Below, piece after piece: positions 34,442-47,389 of a DNA stretch of 64,000 bases (position 1 is the first letter of the stretch; each line of letters starts with the position of its first letter). The notes beneath the pieces were generated by a model. The model did not search any database. It was not told where the DNA came from and saw nothing but the letters and a program-made list of their open reading frames with translations. Position numbers and translations under genes: made by a program. This DNA comes from Clarireedia homoeocarpa. Lineage: Eukaryota > Ascomycota > Leotiomycetes > Helotiales > Rutstroemiaceae. The DNA is taken from the NCBI GenBank assembly GCA_001465935.1, contig LNKV01000069.1, forward strand, positions 62,001 through 126,000, read 5' to 3'.

Positions 34442-36434
34442 GTTGAAAAGTAAACCCCAGCCGTAACCGAATCAAATCTATACTATGTATAACCAGTATG
34501 GTACTCACGGGTGAAAGCAAGGTATAAATATACAAACGAAGGTAAAGCATACCTGTGGGGTAAATTCAAACACTTCTGGCGTAAGTTAACGTGCTGTTAT
34601 AATGGGTTCGGGGGGCATTTTTTTGTTGGAACCACTATAGCGGGGTATGTGGGGGAATAGCCCCACATACTTTACTGACCAACTGAGACAACGTAGTGAT
34701 CGATTAGGCTTGCGAGGCCTGTGGCAACAGGCCTCAAGATGCCTATTCAAAGGTCCTTCCCGAACAGTTGAATCAAGCACAACTTACTCTTACTTCTAAG
34801 TCGTTCATCCTATAAACACTTATCTTTAACTGTTACACCGCCGAACCTACAAAACTTTAAACCACAAAGCTAGGTCCCATTCCAGTCCATGCTAAGTGAG
34901 GAACCTCCCCACGGGGATCGCCAAGTTTGATCCTAGAATAGGCAAGGAGCAGCGTCCAACATGATAGCAGAAAGGAACAAACAGGAATAAAGTCACATGG
35001 TGGATGCTGCAGTGTTCGGTTCCCACAACCTATCCAAGCGGAGAAAGTCGGGTTGTGTTACGATTCGGACCCAATGTACACGTGGTTATATGGGCCCCGT
35101 CAGGGATACAGTGCCATGCCAAAAGTATTTGGACAGGGTCCGTGCGTTCCTCACCAATTTTTTGGTCATTTTGGTGATAAATGCACGGACCCTGTCCAAA
35201 TACTTTTGGCATGGCACTGTATGTTCACTGCTCTCTCAGCCGTGATACAATACCGATTGAGGGGTACAGCATAGAAACCAGCTGTATCTTCTCCATCAAT
35301 CCGTGTAACCATAGCAACACTCTGCAAATAATGAATATTATTCAACAGAGTCCCAGACTCTGCTTCTAGAGAGCGTTGTACCCGGCCACCACTTTTTGAA
35401 GATCTGGAAGTATTCTTTGAATTCTTTATTCAATTGAAAAGAGCTTAATTGGACAGATCGGGTATTTATTTGGGGACTACTTGTCAGGCGTAACCAAGTA
35501 CGGCGGTAGCATAATGGTCCTCGAGAGCTCAGTACTCGACCAGAAGAAAAGATGTGATATATAAACTCACAGAACTATATTAGCTGAATTCTAATAGATT
35601 CTTTGCCTTTTCTATACTGTCCAATTGCTTGGCTTACAGTTTTCGTCGTTTTAATGCGCCATAAATACGGAATTGACATGGAAGTATACTGACAAATGAA
35701 AAATGAAGAAACCTACGTTGCTCGTAGGAGAAACATTCCCAGGGCACCTATCTTCTGTTTGCGGCTCAGCGGCGATTGGGCAGTTGTATTGTATCAGTTA
35801 TGTAGCTTGTCTGACTTTTAATTCAGATGAGTAATGTGGTTATATTTTGTGTAGCAGTACCTGTGAACCAAGATTGGGCGCCCGGGTGCGCTACTCTATT
35901 TGGGCATCCGGGCGTCTATATACCAGACGCCTAACTACCTTGATTGAACCAATATTCTCTGCAACACATGGTATTGCGAAACACCAAAGAGACCACCTCT
36001 CAGCACCTTTACTGCCAGCAACGTTCTCAACCATGACCATTCTATAATGTCACATCGTCATCTCGTTCTCGACGTGGTATGGGCGGTCGCGAAAATCCGA
36101 CGCATTCCCACCGCAAAACAGACCTCAATAACGATCGAATAATCCAAACTATGCCGAACGTGTTACTCGGGCCCGGATACCAGGCTGCGAGTACATTCTG
36201 CCCACCCAGTATAAAGTAGAAACACTAACCCAAAGTTTCATATTACTCATATTCACTTCGGGTTATCAAATATTATGAAACCCGAACAATACCCGGCTAA
36301 GCCCGACAGATAGCAATTAAAAAGAACGCAAGTGATTTGTCCAAACAGTCTACAATCTCAGGAGCACAGTGACATAATATAACCATTTGAATGCAAATCA
36401 TCAACGTAACAAAATTGTGGTGTGATATTGCAAT
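34442..36434. other. 2-kb intergenic region with a palindromic MITE
   Basis: No gene recognised. It contains the 111-bp TIR element listed next, and GC-rich palindromic strings such as TCGGGCCCGGA at about 36166 and GGGCGCCCGGGTG near 35877. The right end is the promoter of the FSH1-type hydrolase. Confidence 0.6.
35109..35219. mobile_element. Tc1/mariner-type MITE with 37-bp perfect inverted repeats
   Basis: 111 bp bounded by TA on both sides (35107-35108 and 35220-35221), the target duplication of Tc1/mariner transposases. The two 37-bp terminal inverted repeats (35109-35145 and 35183-35219) are perfect and begin CAGTGCCATGCCAAAAGTAT. The 37-bp centre is itself partly palindromic (CACCAA ... 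TTGGTG). It has no coding capacity and would depend on a transposase elsewhere. Perfect arms suggest recent origin. Confidence 0.9.
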
Positions 36435-37329
36435 ATGAGAGTCTTGTGTCTTCACGGTCGAGGGTCAAGTGGAAAGATATTCAAATCTCAGACAGGTAAT
36501 GTTCCATCACAAAATGAGTCAACCAACTTATCAAGGAAATAAAATCTAATTCTATTGTCTAGCCGCATTTCGTAAGAAGCTGAACTCTGATTTTGAATTT
36601 GAATTTGTGAACGGCCTCTTTTCTTCGACTCCGGCTGCGGATTTAACTCTGTTTTACCACCCACCTTACTATTCTTTCTGGAAAAATAACGACCTTGAAT
36701 CTATCCGTGCATCACATCATTGGCTCAGAGCCAAAATTCAACGTGATGGACCTTACGATGGGGTACTTCTCTTCTCACAAGGGTGCGCCGTAATCGCTAG
36801 CTTTTTACTATATTGTCAACAAACAAAGCCGCTCGCACCACCTCCGTTCAAGTTCGCGATGTTCGTTTGTGGCGGCCTTCCACTTGATGTTGTGGAAGAT
36901 TTGGGTTTGAATGTCTCTCAGGAGGCACATGAAATAGACATCCGCACGAAGCATCAGCTCTCTGAGAGAACCCACAGCATCACATCTATTAAGCCTGGTA
37001 GTGATCGATGGCAGCGCATTGTGGAGACTCCCATGAATCCTTATGATATTATGTGGTCACCTAGTGTGTTTGGGTTAGATGTTACTCAGATTCCACCAGA
37101 TATGGTTGTTGGTATCCCAACGGTGCATATCTTCGGAAGCAAGGATCCCAGGTATCCAGCATCACTTCAGCTCGCACATTTTTGTGATCCTGCAGTGCGA
37201 AGAATGTATGATCATGGGGGTGGACATGATATACCCAGGAGTAAAGAGGTCTCCGAGTCACTTGCTGAGCTACTGACATGGTGTGCTAAAGTTGGCGCTT
37301 CTGAAGCCAATGGGTCCTTAGCGATTTGA
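36435..37329 (+). CDS. FSH1-family serine hydrolase (PKS-cluster type)
   Basis: Two exons: 36435-36495 and 36563-37329 (67-nt intron), giving 275 aa. It begins MRVLCLHGRGSSGKIF, the standard start of FSH1/DUF341 hydrolases with the oxyanion-hole HGxGxSG segment. The nucleophile elbow reads LLFSQGCAV: Ser and the following QG are conserved, but the first Gly of GxSxG is replaced. Later HIFGSKDPR (Asp) and GGGHDIPRS (His) complete the triad. Such proteins accompany non-reducing PKSs as trans-acting hydrolases or editing thioesterases. Here the PKS has its own thioesterase, so a hydrolysis or lactone-opening role later in the pathway is equally possible. Confidence 0.85.
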
Positions 37330-37589
37330 GAGAATGGCCTTTAAGGAATTAGTCTTCGACTCTTCGTTGTTAGAAATATATATGTTGATCAAATTACATG
37401 ATAATCAATATAAAAGTCGGATTCCATTTGAGAAAAACTATCATTTGTCCATCATGACTAAGTAATTTCTACTACACGCTATTGAACTTTGTGCTAAGGC
37501 CTAATTATAACAATTATTGGCCATTAACGGAGTTTTTTGTGAAAATTTTTGAGGGAAACAGATATTTCATAAATATATTTATGTCTTTA

Positions 37590-39035
37590 TCATGAATCGA
37601 GTACAATTTCCATAATGGACATGACACTCTCAAAAGGCTGCACCACATTCACCAATCTGAGCCTCGTGTCAACAGCGGCAAACAACTCTTTCCATATGTC
37701 AAGATCCCTCTCATAACTGTTAAAAGTTTGCCACATTGTCAAATCTCTCGCCCTAATCAAACGTTCCATAGACGACGGAACAGAGCCGGGAGTCGGTACG
37801 ACAGAGTCCATGATAAGAAGTCGAGAAGAAGGCTTCATAGCTGTGACGATATTCTTGAGAATCGTTGTAGATTGTTCTTTCGGCCAATCATGTAGAATCA
37901 TGCGCATGAAATATACATCGGCTTCTAAATATGGCTGGGGATGGAAAAAGTCATGACCTTGGAATGTAATACGGGAAGAAATTGACTCAGGCTGAGAAGA
38001 TAGGGAAGCGTGGCCATCCACGGCATTTGATGGGAGATCTTGGACAACAAAAGTCAAGTCGGGAAAAGATTTGGCAAGGGTGATGCAGGCATTGCCTGTA
38101 GATCCTCCGACCTATTAAAGCACCGAATATGAATATAAATGGCCACAATGGGCAGACAGACGAGGACTTACATCAACAACTACAGCTTTCCCGAGCTTGG
38201 CCCAGTCAAAACCGGTGAGAACATGCTTTATATGAGTCCCTTCGCTACTCTGGACATTCTTCATGTAGCGTGCAAATCGTTTCATCCTCTCAGGGTCAGC
38301 CGATGTGTGTTCAAAAAATGGTAAATCAGTCTTCTTCTCAACATTGTAAGCAGTCTCGGTTTTTCCGACGCATTCAGGCCATTTAGCAGAAGCTTCAGCT
38401 GTTTTCAATGCAACGGGCGCCGAAGTTTCGCTCATGTACGATGCCCAGGCATAGAAGTTTGGGTCTTCAGCAATGAGTGCAGAGGTCGCAGAGTGCGAAA
38501 CATTGTCAGGTGTGAGCTCTGAAAAAAGATTCGCGGTCATGGCCATTCGAACAATACTTTTCAGTCGCAGCTCGGGCACTTTTGCTGCAACCGCGAGTTC
38601 CGTATACTTGATCGCTCCTTGAAGAGGGACGAGATGGAATATGTTGAACTGACAAAGCCATTGAAGACAAGCAATGTAATGATACTGATATTCGTCAGAC
38701 ACAAGTCGTAGAAAGTTAATCCATAGTATAATAAATAAACAAAAATAAACAAAAAATCATAGGGTAAAGAAATTGCATACACCAACTGCGATATTTGGAA
38801 GAAACTCATTTGGCCCGATGGCCAATTGAGAAAGTTTGTAAGAAGCTTCTATCAATGCTTTTCTTGCTTTACGAACATTTTCTGGGGCTGTAGCTGGAAG
38901 CGTAGTAGATGGAGAATATCTGTCAAATGTTGGTGCAGGGTAAGAGCTCGTGCGAAAGAAATCGCTCAAAATCGACACATTTGCAGAGATCTGGTGCTCC
39001 AACTCCTCCATAGTGGATGTGTTAATCGAACCCAT
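37590..39035 (-). CDS. SAM-dependent O-methyltransferase (family 2)
   Basis: Three exons: 38781-39035, 38172-38684 and 37590-38111, giving 429 aa, a normal length. The start MGSINTSTMEELEHQI is preferred over an in-frame upstream one because upstream codons look untranslated. N-terminal winged-helix region (YHYIACLQWLCQFNIFHLVP). Motif I is VVVDVGGSTGNACITLA, created across the second intron. Then FVVQDLP, ITFQGHDFF, and YFMRMILHDWP with the catalytic-type His. The C-terminus is complete. It probably methylates a phenolic OH of the polyketide. Its promoter holds the palindrome at 39180-39190. Transcribed in the same direction as the PKS, downstream of it. Confidence 0.9.
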
Positions 39036-39998
39036 TGTAGAATGTTTAGATATCTTTAGGCTTCTTCCAAATTGTGAGGTTTGTCTCAATTGATACTGTT
39101 CGAATAACACGAGCTTATGACATTACAGAGACCGGAAATTGCAAGTCGCTACACAAGGATATACGAAAGTGTATCCCGTTCGGAGCCCGAGACCAATCAG
39201 CTTACTACCATGGAAACCGATCTGCCACTTGACATCTAGGAATTATTTGCTAGTACCGACAGTACCGAAAATTCCCTGTGATGCCCGGCACGCAACTTAA
39301 GAAAAAGATTATGCCCAACATATTCAATTTGTTTTGAAATTAACTATAAATCTACGTTTGGGGGTAAAACATCAAGGACTTAATTATACACAATTTAGTT
39401 TCGTTACTAGACCAATCTCAAAATTTACAACTACTTTAAGTTCTACTTCAAGTGAGTATGAAGTAGAATTAAGGGCTTTTAGTGATCTAGATATTTTGAG
39501 GGTTTAGTGTAAAGCCTTTTTTATACATCCTATGCCTGAAATAGATCATTCTCCTTTCCCTTTCTATAATTACACGATGAAAAGTCACAGCCAAAAACTC
39601 GGGCCGAAACTCATGGTAACTAAGCTTCGTGTTAAGTATCTTCGACTCTGTTATAATGGGATATAGTAAGTACTGTTGGTTCGGCTTGATTCTTTTTATT
39701 TAAGTGGTAGAGGTAGGCCATGTAGGTCATCTATGCTGCCTAGCTCTCCTGTACTAATGGCCGAATTCCGATATCCCATAATGGTGACACCATAGAAGTG
39801 ATTCTCTTTGTAGTACTAATTTACTTATTCCAACGATGATAATAGTAAAATTCTACGGGGAGAAATCTTGCGATTGATGCAATAACTTGGAAGTGTTATT
39901 GTCATTCTGTTCCGTTCTGTATCTAATTACACATGATCTAACAGAAGAGAAAGAGGTCAAAGGAGGAGAACACAAAAGAGAAACCAGCCTCAGTCTTT
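39036..39998. other. Intergenic between PKS and methyltransferase
   Basis: Methyltransferase promoter (with the palindrome) plus the PKS 3' flank. No additional gene seen. Confidence 0.6.
39180..39190. promoter_or_regulatory. TCGGAGCCCGA palindrome, candidate regulator site
   Basis: 11-bp site fitting TCGGANNCCGA and also the AflR-type pattern TCGN5CGA, 145 bp upstream of the methyltransferase start. Two CGG half-sites in inverted orientation are what dimeric Zn2Cys6 factors bind. Confidence 0.55.
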
Positions 39999-42900
39999 CT
40001 ACGCCATTGCAGTGAAAATAAACTTGGATAATCGTGATGCGTGCTCCCCACGCTGTAATATGTTAGTGCATTCGTGTTTGACGAGGATGAGACAAACTTA
40101 CCATCATGGAAAAATGAGTTGCACCTTCTGCCCGTACAATCGTAATCTCAATTCCTGGAAATAACTCTTCCCAGCCATTTCCAGAAAAGTCTTTTCGTTT
40201 CTCAGTCAAAAACTTCATTCCTTCAGTATCATCTGGGTGTGGAGAAAGCTTTGGGACACCCTCGCGGTCCATGATGCTATCGCAGGCCCAAATAATAGAT
40301 ACTTGTGGACACTGGCTCTCTAGAAGAGGCTCCGCGTAGTAGTCATGCAAAACGTCAATGGTAGCATTGAAGTGAGGAATGAGCCAGTCCGGCTTAGCCG
40401 AGGTTGTAGTTCCACTGCCATGGCCAAAAAGGTTCAGAGATTCACAGAAATCGTAAAAGTGCTGCGGCAGCCTATCTAAACCTTTGGGTGTAGGTGAGTC
40501 AATGAGAATGAGGCTGAGGACTTCCTCTCCTTGATCACAGAGAATCTGGGCGGCGCGATAGGCTAAGATACCTCCGGCTGACCATCCTCCAAAATCATAC
40601 GGGCCGTTTGGTTGACGGCGGCGAATCTCCATCAAATATCCGTCAATTAAATCATCGAGAGGAACGTTTCTCATAAGAAGAGGCTCCTTGAGGTATGGTG
40701 AGTTTAGACCAATGACAGCAATGCCGGGGTCGATTCTCGGTAGAGATCCGTATGATGTTGAAGAGCCAGAGCCATCAGGGAAGAGGAATAGGGTCTTTTG
40801 GCAATTCTGCGGAAGGCCTTGAAGTATAACTGACGTAGCTAAGCGTACAGTGCTCTCTATGCTTTCAACGTGAATTTCTGGAACACCGTCGGATGAGTTG
40901 GAAGAGCTCGAAAGAGGAGCTACGTGAATATCATAAGTCCTCTTCTCATCCACGATACTCACATAGGTCAGGTCTGAGGTTGATGAATCAGAACCAGAAT
41001 CTTTCTCAGTGGTGATGACGCTATGAAGCGGCGTTTTAGACGGGTCCTCTGACGACGAGCCTCCTGTGATAAAAATTTTTAGACTTGCCAAATTAGGACA
41101 ATCAATGAAAAGGGAGTCGCTTTCGATATCTAATCCTAACTCTTCGCGGAATCTACTAACAATGACCAAAGAAAGAAGCGAATCAATTCCCATATCAAAG
41201 AATTCGCTGTCATCGGTTAGATCATCAAGAGCAACGCCACTCTCCTCGGCAATGATTTGCAATGCGGGTGCAAAATCAGAAGTAGCCGCCGGAACTAACG
41301 GCTCCTGAGCGACAGGAATCTCAACGGAAGGGCGGTTGTCTTCTTGGTTCTCAGGACTATCTTGCGTTTTCTTTACTTCTTCTCCTCGGTTAGGTGATAG
41401 AAAGTCCTTGAGATCTTTGACTGTGGGGCAGTCGATGAAGAGTGACTCGGAGTCAATCTCTATGCCCATTTCCTCCCGGAATCTTGCGACAATGGTTAAT
41501 GACAAGAGTGAATCAATGCCCATGTCTGCGAACACGCTAGGATCAGTAAACTCGTTAACAGCAACGCCGCTTTCTTCAGATATAATCTGCATTGCTTGCG
41601 GGATGGCGGAAGGATCCGTCAGCTCAGATATTTTTGGATCTGTCCTCTTTTGTGCATTCAGATTCGGCAGAAGTTGTATTTTTGCGTCGACTTGGGATAT
41701 AGTTGGCGCTGCGGCCGGTGTTGCCCTCGAAGGCTGTGGATTGATCTTGGGTTTTTGGCCAGCCTCCACAGACAGGATATAGAACAACACTCTGCGGGGT
41801 ACAGCTTGGAGCTACGATATTTCAGCATTCATGAAAGTTGAGATAGTAACAAGGTTACAAGCATCATTTTGAACCAACTTACCACAATTTCTTTGAATGA
41901 AGCAACAATCTTCTCACCCTCGAAAACAGTAATATCTCCGTTCCACATCTTGTCTTTTCCTTCTTTCATCTGGGTATAAGTGGTATATTTCTTGTCGCCA
42001 GAAATTTCTTCGAATATTTGGAATGAGCCCCAACCATGGTTGATGAAAACTTCGACATCTAAGTCGGCCTTGTCGTTGCAGTTCATGGCAAAGCCAGCAG
42101 ATTGAGTGAGACCATCAATAAAGGCAGGATGGGTTTGGAAAGTTCCCCCTTTCTTGACGTCATCGAAACTAACCTTGCTAGATGCTTCTAATGTGTTGCT
42201 GTTGAGAATCACCTCGTCAATCGCTTTATAATCCTGATGGAATTGTGCTAATGTGCGAATCATCTTGTAGACCATGGCTCGGTTAAATCGCGCTGCAGTT
42301 TCATCTTGAATGCCCTTCTGCAGAGCTTGCATACGAGATCTGATATAAGTTGCTTTGACAGCTAATGTCTCGAGTTGCGATCTGTCGGTGAATTGAATGG
42401 TGCAGCTGGCATGCTCAACTGTTGGCAAACCTTTGTTCTTTTCATCATGGTCAGCAAGCTTATACTTTGAAAAGAAGATAGACTTACATCGAGCGTAAGA
42501 AACCGTAATGTTGCAGATTTTTTGCTCCAATCAACATTGGCGTGAGTTTGGAGAGGCTGAGGCCCTTGTGGTTTAGCAATCAAGGCTTTTGAAATGACCA
42601 TTTTCGAGACGTCAATAAGTTTTTCTTGCAAGGTGGGACGATATCTATTGAGAAGGTATTCGCCAATTGTTAGAGCGATATCTGCATAAATTGACTAGAA
42701 AATTAAAGTCAGCTCATCCTTTGTGAAGAAAGGCAGGTATAAATACCGGTGTGGCAAGAGGAACCCCGTTGACTACGTGACCCTGCACGAGAGGGTTAAG
42801 GTCAGGTCTTGCAATGTCTGATTCTATAATTAAAGTCATATTGTCCCCCTCTGGGCTCTCGTTCAATTTTCTATGCACTGTGGTGCTCTCGAGAGTTGTT

Positions 42901-45900
42901 GTGTTGATGATGACTGGCGGGTCTCCTTTCCTCAATGACCAGTCGTTTACGTATTGCATCCAATAGTCTTTCAGATCCCAGCTGTAAGCTGGTAACTGAA
43001 TAACATTGTGGGATGCCTTGAAATCTCTATGATACTCCATCCAATTGAAATCCATGCCGGCATTATAGAGAGCTTTGAGAGCATCCGTGATAGTCGTCCA
43101 GGCATTTCTACCGCGTTGAAGGGTTGATAAAACGACGATCTGTGAACCCAAAGTAGACTTCACCATTCCGGCAATAGCTGGGTGTGGCCCTATTTCAACC
43201 GTGAATGTCTGGTCAGTGATTATTTTGCTGCTATGAGCAAACCGGAGAGCTCCAAACATATTGACAGGTTCTCTGCAATGACGTGAAAGATATTTCGGTC
43301 CAAAAATACCCTCCTCTGTGACGACATCCCCGAACAACGGGCAAAGGATAGGAATTGACGGTTTATTGAACTTCACCCCCATGGCTATCTGCTGGAAATC
43401 CTCAAGGATAGGTTCGACCTGGGATGAATGGAATGCATAAGGTATCTTGAGCAGTGTGGTTTTCAAGCCACTATCCCCAAGAACCTTCTCTAAGCCTCTA
43501 ATCTCATCATTGGCCCCACTGAGAACAGTTTCCGTTGGCGAATTGATGCAGGCAATTTCATAATGCATGCCCTTGAGAAGTTGCGAGATCTCTTCCACTG
43601 AGGCTCTCGTAACAAGCATACAGTGTGTGTTCCGAGTACACACTTCCTGAAGAAGCTCTGCTCGTTTCCCAACAAGATAGACAGTTTCCGAATCGGACAA
43701 GACTCCAGCAACATTCAATGCAGCATACTCGCCGAGACTGTGACCCACTACTACGTCAGGAACAATACCCCATGCTCTCCACATCTTAGCTAATGCTACC
43801 TGCATACAGACACTAGAGAGTTGAACAACAGTCGGAGAAAAGTTGCTGATGTCACCTTCATTAGCGACTACCTCAAAGATCGGAAGAATAGATGGAAAGC
43901 CTAGGCTTTGGCCTATCCGATCAAGACGATATATGTCAGCGCGGAATTCCGAGAATGTCTGCAAAAACTGCCTGCCCATTCCTGGAAACTGGCTTCCTTG
44001 ACCAGTAAACGTGAAGAAAACTTTCGGAGCGGATTTGGCCCTCGTGAGACCCAACTGCTTGTCAATGGCTGTCTCAAATTGATTTCGAATACCATGTATA
44101 GACGAGCCGCTGACCATAACGCGATGCTGATGGTGTACACGGCGTGCAGTTGTTGTGTATGATAGCTGTCCTACCGAAATATCCTTGTTACGGTCAAGAA
44201 ACTGAATCATCGAATTGAGATTTCCTTTCAACGATGCAGCACATTTTGCTGAGACTGCAACAATATGGCAAGACCGAGAATCTTCTTCCTGGTGGCTTGT
44301 AACTTTGAGAGGCGCATCCTCAAGAAGGATTGCGGAATTCCCCCCAGCTGCACTAAAATTATTCAAAAAAACTCTTCGCGTCTGAGATTTGGCATCGGCA
44401 CGCTTCCATGGAACAGCTTGACGAGCTATCCGAACATTGCGTTCCTCAAGATTGGTGGGAAACTTGTGGTTGATCTTAGTCTTTATCCCACAATGCGGCG
44501 GAATAATGTCATGGCGCATCATAAGGAGCACTTTAGCCAGACTCGTTACACCAGCGGCAGCTTCGCCGTGCCCAACATTAGCCTTTGCTGCTCCAAGATA
44601 GAGAACTTCGTCTTCAAGTCTGTGGCGGCGCCCAGTTTCTGGTGCGAAGGTATCTAGGACGCTCTGCATCTCTCCAGCATCACCAGCTTGAGTTCCTGTT
44701 CCATGCATCTCAACGTAGCTGATACTATAAGGGTCGACACCCGACTCATTGAGAACCTTTCCAAAAATTTCTGCTTGTGCACCCGCATGAGGGCGTGTTA
44801 TAGACACTGCTTCAGCAGAATGATTGGTATGTGCCCCGAGTATCACCGCTTGAATAGGATCATTGTCAGCCAGAGCATCTTCTAAGCGCTTAAGGACAAC
44901 GCTGCCAACGGCCTCTCCTCGGCAGTATCCATCTGCTTCGTCATCAAATGTCTTGCAATTACCCGTCCGAGAAAGAAAGTGCCCACGATCCAGACCAGCT
45001 GTGAAATCTGGGTTTGTTAGAACATTTGTTCCACCAGCAATAGCCGTGTCAATATCGTGTTTCCATAAAGAATTGCAGGCAATGTTAATAGCCGCAAGAC
45101 TAGAAGAACACGCAGTATCAACACTGAAGCTGGGCCCGCTAAATTTAAAAAAATAGTTGAGCCGACCAGGTATAAATGCACGATTTCCTCCGGGAATGAA
45201 ATAAGTGTCGATCTCTTGCGCACTATTAGTCTCCATCCAGTCATTACTAGTCACTCCATAGAATATCCCGACCCTGTCTTTTCGAGTCGAAGGGGTAGCA
45301 TCAGGCACAATACCGGCCTGCTCTATTGCTTCATATCCAGTCATAAGAGCTATTCTCTGAGCAGGATCAACTTGAGGAGCTTCTCTTGGTGACATGAAGA
45401 AGAATCGAGCATCAAAGGCCGCAGGGTTATCAAGCCAGCACCCCCATGGGGTTGCGCTAGTATTCTTCTTTTTTCCCTGCTGATCGACATGAGTCTTGAC
45501 ATCCCAATGTAAAGCAGGAACCTCTTTGTGAACATCGAGCCCCTTCTCAAGGATTCGCCAGAAGCTTTCATTATCTGGAGCATCTGGAAACCTTCCAGAC
45601 ATGCCGATGATAGCAATCTTTGATCTCTTTTCCGTTCCAACATGGCTTTCTTGGAGTAGGCTAGAAATCAATCCATCTTGTGCTGGTGCAGGAGTGGGCA
45701 GTCCATTCAACGACTCCTCTGACAAGGCCGAGTAAATGGTCTGTTCCGCTGTAGTTCCATAAGGGATAACTTTGAAGGTAGGTGAGTCAACATCTCGTAG
45801 AACCTTGATGAGCCTCATCTTTATCAACTCCCAGTTGATTGGCTCAAGAAGTATCTGCGTCAATGAGTCTATCAACAAAGACTGATAGTTCGACGCCTCA

Positions 45901-46851
45901 ACTGGCTGCTCCGAAGTGCTTGAAACCACTGGGGTTACGGCTTTGTAACGAGCGAAAGTCTCAAAAGAGGTAGATCGTAAGATATCCTTGATGTCCTCTT
46001 GGCAGAATAGATGCGGGGCATGATACGGCGCTTGAATGGATATATTCTTCGATTTTATGCTGGAAAATTCTTCTGACGCACTCATCTGCGCAAGAGCACT
46101 CGGTGGTCCACTTATTGTCAAACCGTGTAAGGCATAGGCACTGATATAAGGCTGGCTCACAAGAGGGAGTTTCTAAATATTCTTAGTTACGATAGCACTT
46201 TAAGACCAAGAAGCTTCTTACACTGTGTTTTCGGAACGAATTCAAGGCCTCGATGGCTGCAGAGCTGGACGAGCCTCCGACAACCATGGACCATGAAGAT
46301 CCATCTCTGGAAGACTCATGGCGGTTTCGAACATCGAGAACGCATAATCCGGTTCGAAATGCTATTAGAACAGTCTCGATGGCGACTGGTAGCAAATCTG
46401 AAACACTTCTACAAGAACTAATTGCAGCAGAAGCTAACGTTCCCGTACAAAGACCAAGTACACACGCCTCGCCAGGTACAGGGTATGAATTGTCGATATT
46501 CTCATGGTCGCTGAACTCATATTAATATTAGCCTTTATTTTGACCTTGAACAGGAACCTACTTGATAAAAGATCCCAACTGATATGTGCAAGTTAATGCC
46601 ATCTCAAATGGTATTGCCAATTTTTTATCGCGGTGGTTCCATGACAGAAGGTGAGCAATTCCAGAAAACCGTGGAAGGCTGTCTCGTGTGCTAGAAGAGA
46701 GTTGACCGATCTCAGCCCGTATGGCATAGTCCACTCTTTCGAAGAAATGCCTCAAGACTGGACCATGCCTCGAATGCAATATGCTTCGGAGCTTGGAATG
46801 GACATCATATGTTTGGTCGCCAAACAAATAGATCTTGAATTGTTGAACCAT
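39999..46851 (-). CDS. Non-reducing polyketide synthase, SAT-KS-AT-PT-ACP-ACP-TE
   Basis: Seven exons (46562-46851, 46222-46510, 42747-46172, 42488-42694, 41883-42437, 40102-41811, 39999-40052) give 2176 aa; introns are 49-71 nt and all phases close. Starts MVQQFKIYLFGDQTYD. SAT: GLCTG with Cys at about 118 and QAPYHAPH with His near 244. KS: VDTACSSS (Cys about 548), EMHGTGT and KANVGHGEA. AT: GHSLGEYAAL. PT: GHVVNGVP (His about 1325) and HPAFIDG (Asp about 1512). Two ACPs: MGIDSLLSL with Ser at about 1690 and 1800. TE: GGWSAGG (Ser about 2000), ending GATHFSMM and, in the last small exon, RGEHASRLSKFIF. No reductive or methyltransferase domains. It makes an aromatic polyketide by programmed aldol cyclisation, released by the TE (hydrolysis, lactone or Claisen). 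Chain length cannot be told from the sequence. Core enzyme of the cluster. Confidence 0.95.
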
Positions 46852-47389
46852 GCTGAGACAGCAATGCGAGTTTGGTCCTCTGAAAAGTGTCAATGATAAA
46901 CCTCACTTTCCAACTCCTAAGAATTGAGATGCATATGTACATATTAAGCTATATAAAATTATCGATCCTTATTTCAAACTCCTGAGATAACGAGCAGCTT
47001 CACTTCAGCGGAGTGTCCCAGAAGGGGCCAATCGGGGTTTGCTGGAACGGACTGAGTAATACTGTAAGCTACTTGGGTTTTGGCGATCGGGTAAGCATGG
47101 GTATTGTGAGCTCGCTACGCGACCGAATTCCCGAAGCCGATCCAATAGGGAAATATCTTGCTTCTCTGGATGCTGAATTCTGGAATCACTGTTTAGTTAC
47201 CAAATGTTATGATGCGCATGCTACAGACATTGCGTTTAATTAATTTCAATCTTGCAGACCGACGGAATTTGGTTTTCTGGTTTTTTTTTTTTTGTTTTGG
47301 AAATATGACATACGTATATTATGATCGACTAAACATCGGCCTCCTTTTGAAAACGATTTGGAGCCTTTTGGACCTTTTTACACAGCAAG
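46852..47389. promoter_or_regulatory. Divergent PKS / dehydrogenase promoter
   Basis: 538 bp shared between the PKS (minus) and the short-chain dehydrogenase (plus). It contains TCGCTACGCGA at 47112-47122 (AflR-type TCGN5CGA) and a GATCGGG string at 47085-47091. Divergent arrangement suggests co-regulation. Confidence 0.6.
47112..47122. promoter_or_regulatory. TCGCTACGCGA, AflR-type TCGN5CGA site
   Basis: Palindromic outer triplets TCG and CGA five bases apart, 261 bp upstream of the PKS start and 268 bp upstream of the dehydrogenase start. Confidence 0.45.

Noticed and set aside
35495..35560. tRNA-like sequence (GGCGGTAGCATAATGGTCC...)
   Set aside because: D-arm-like start only; no acceptor stem or convincing anticodon arm could be drawn.
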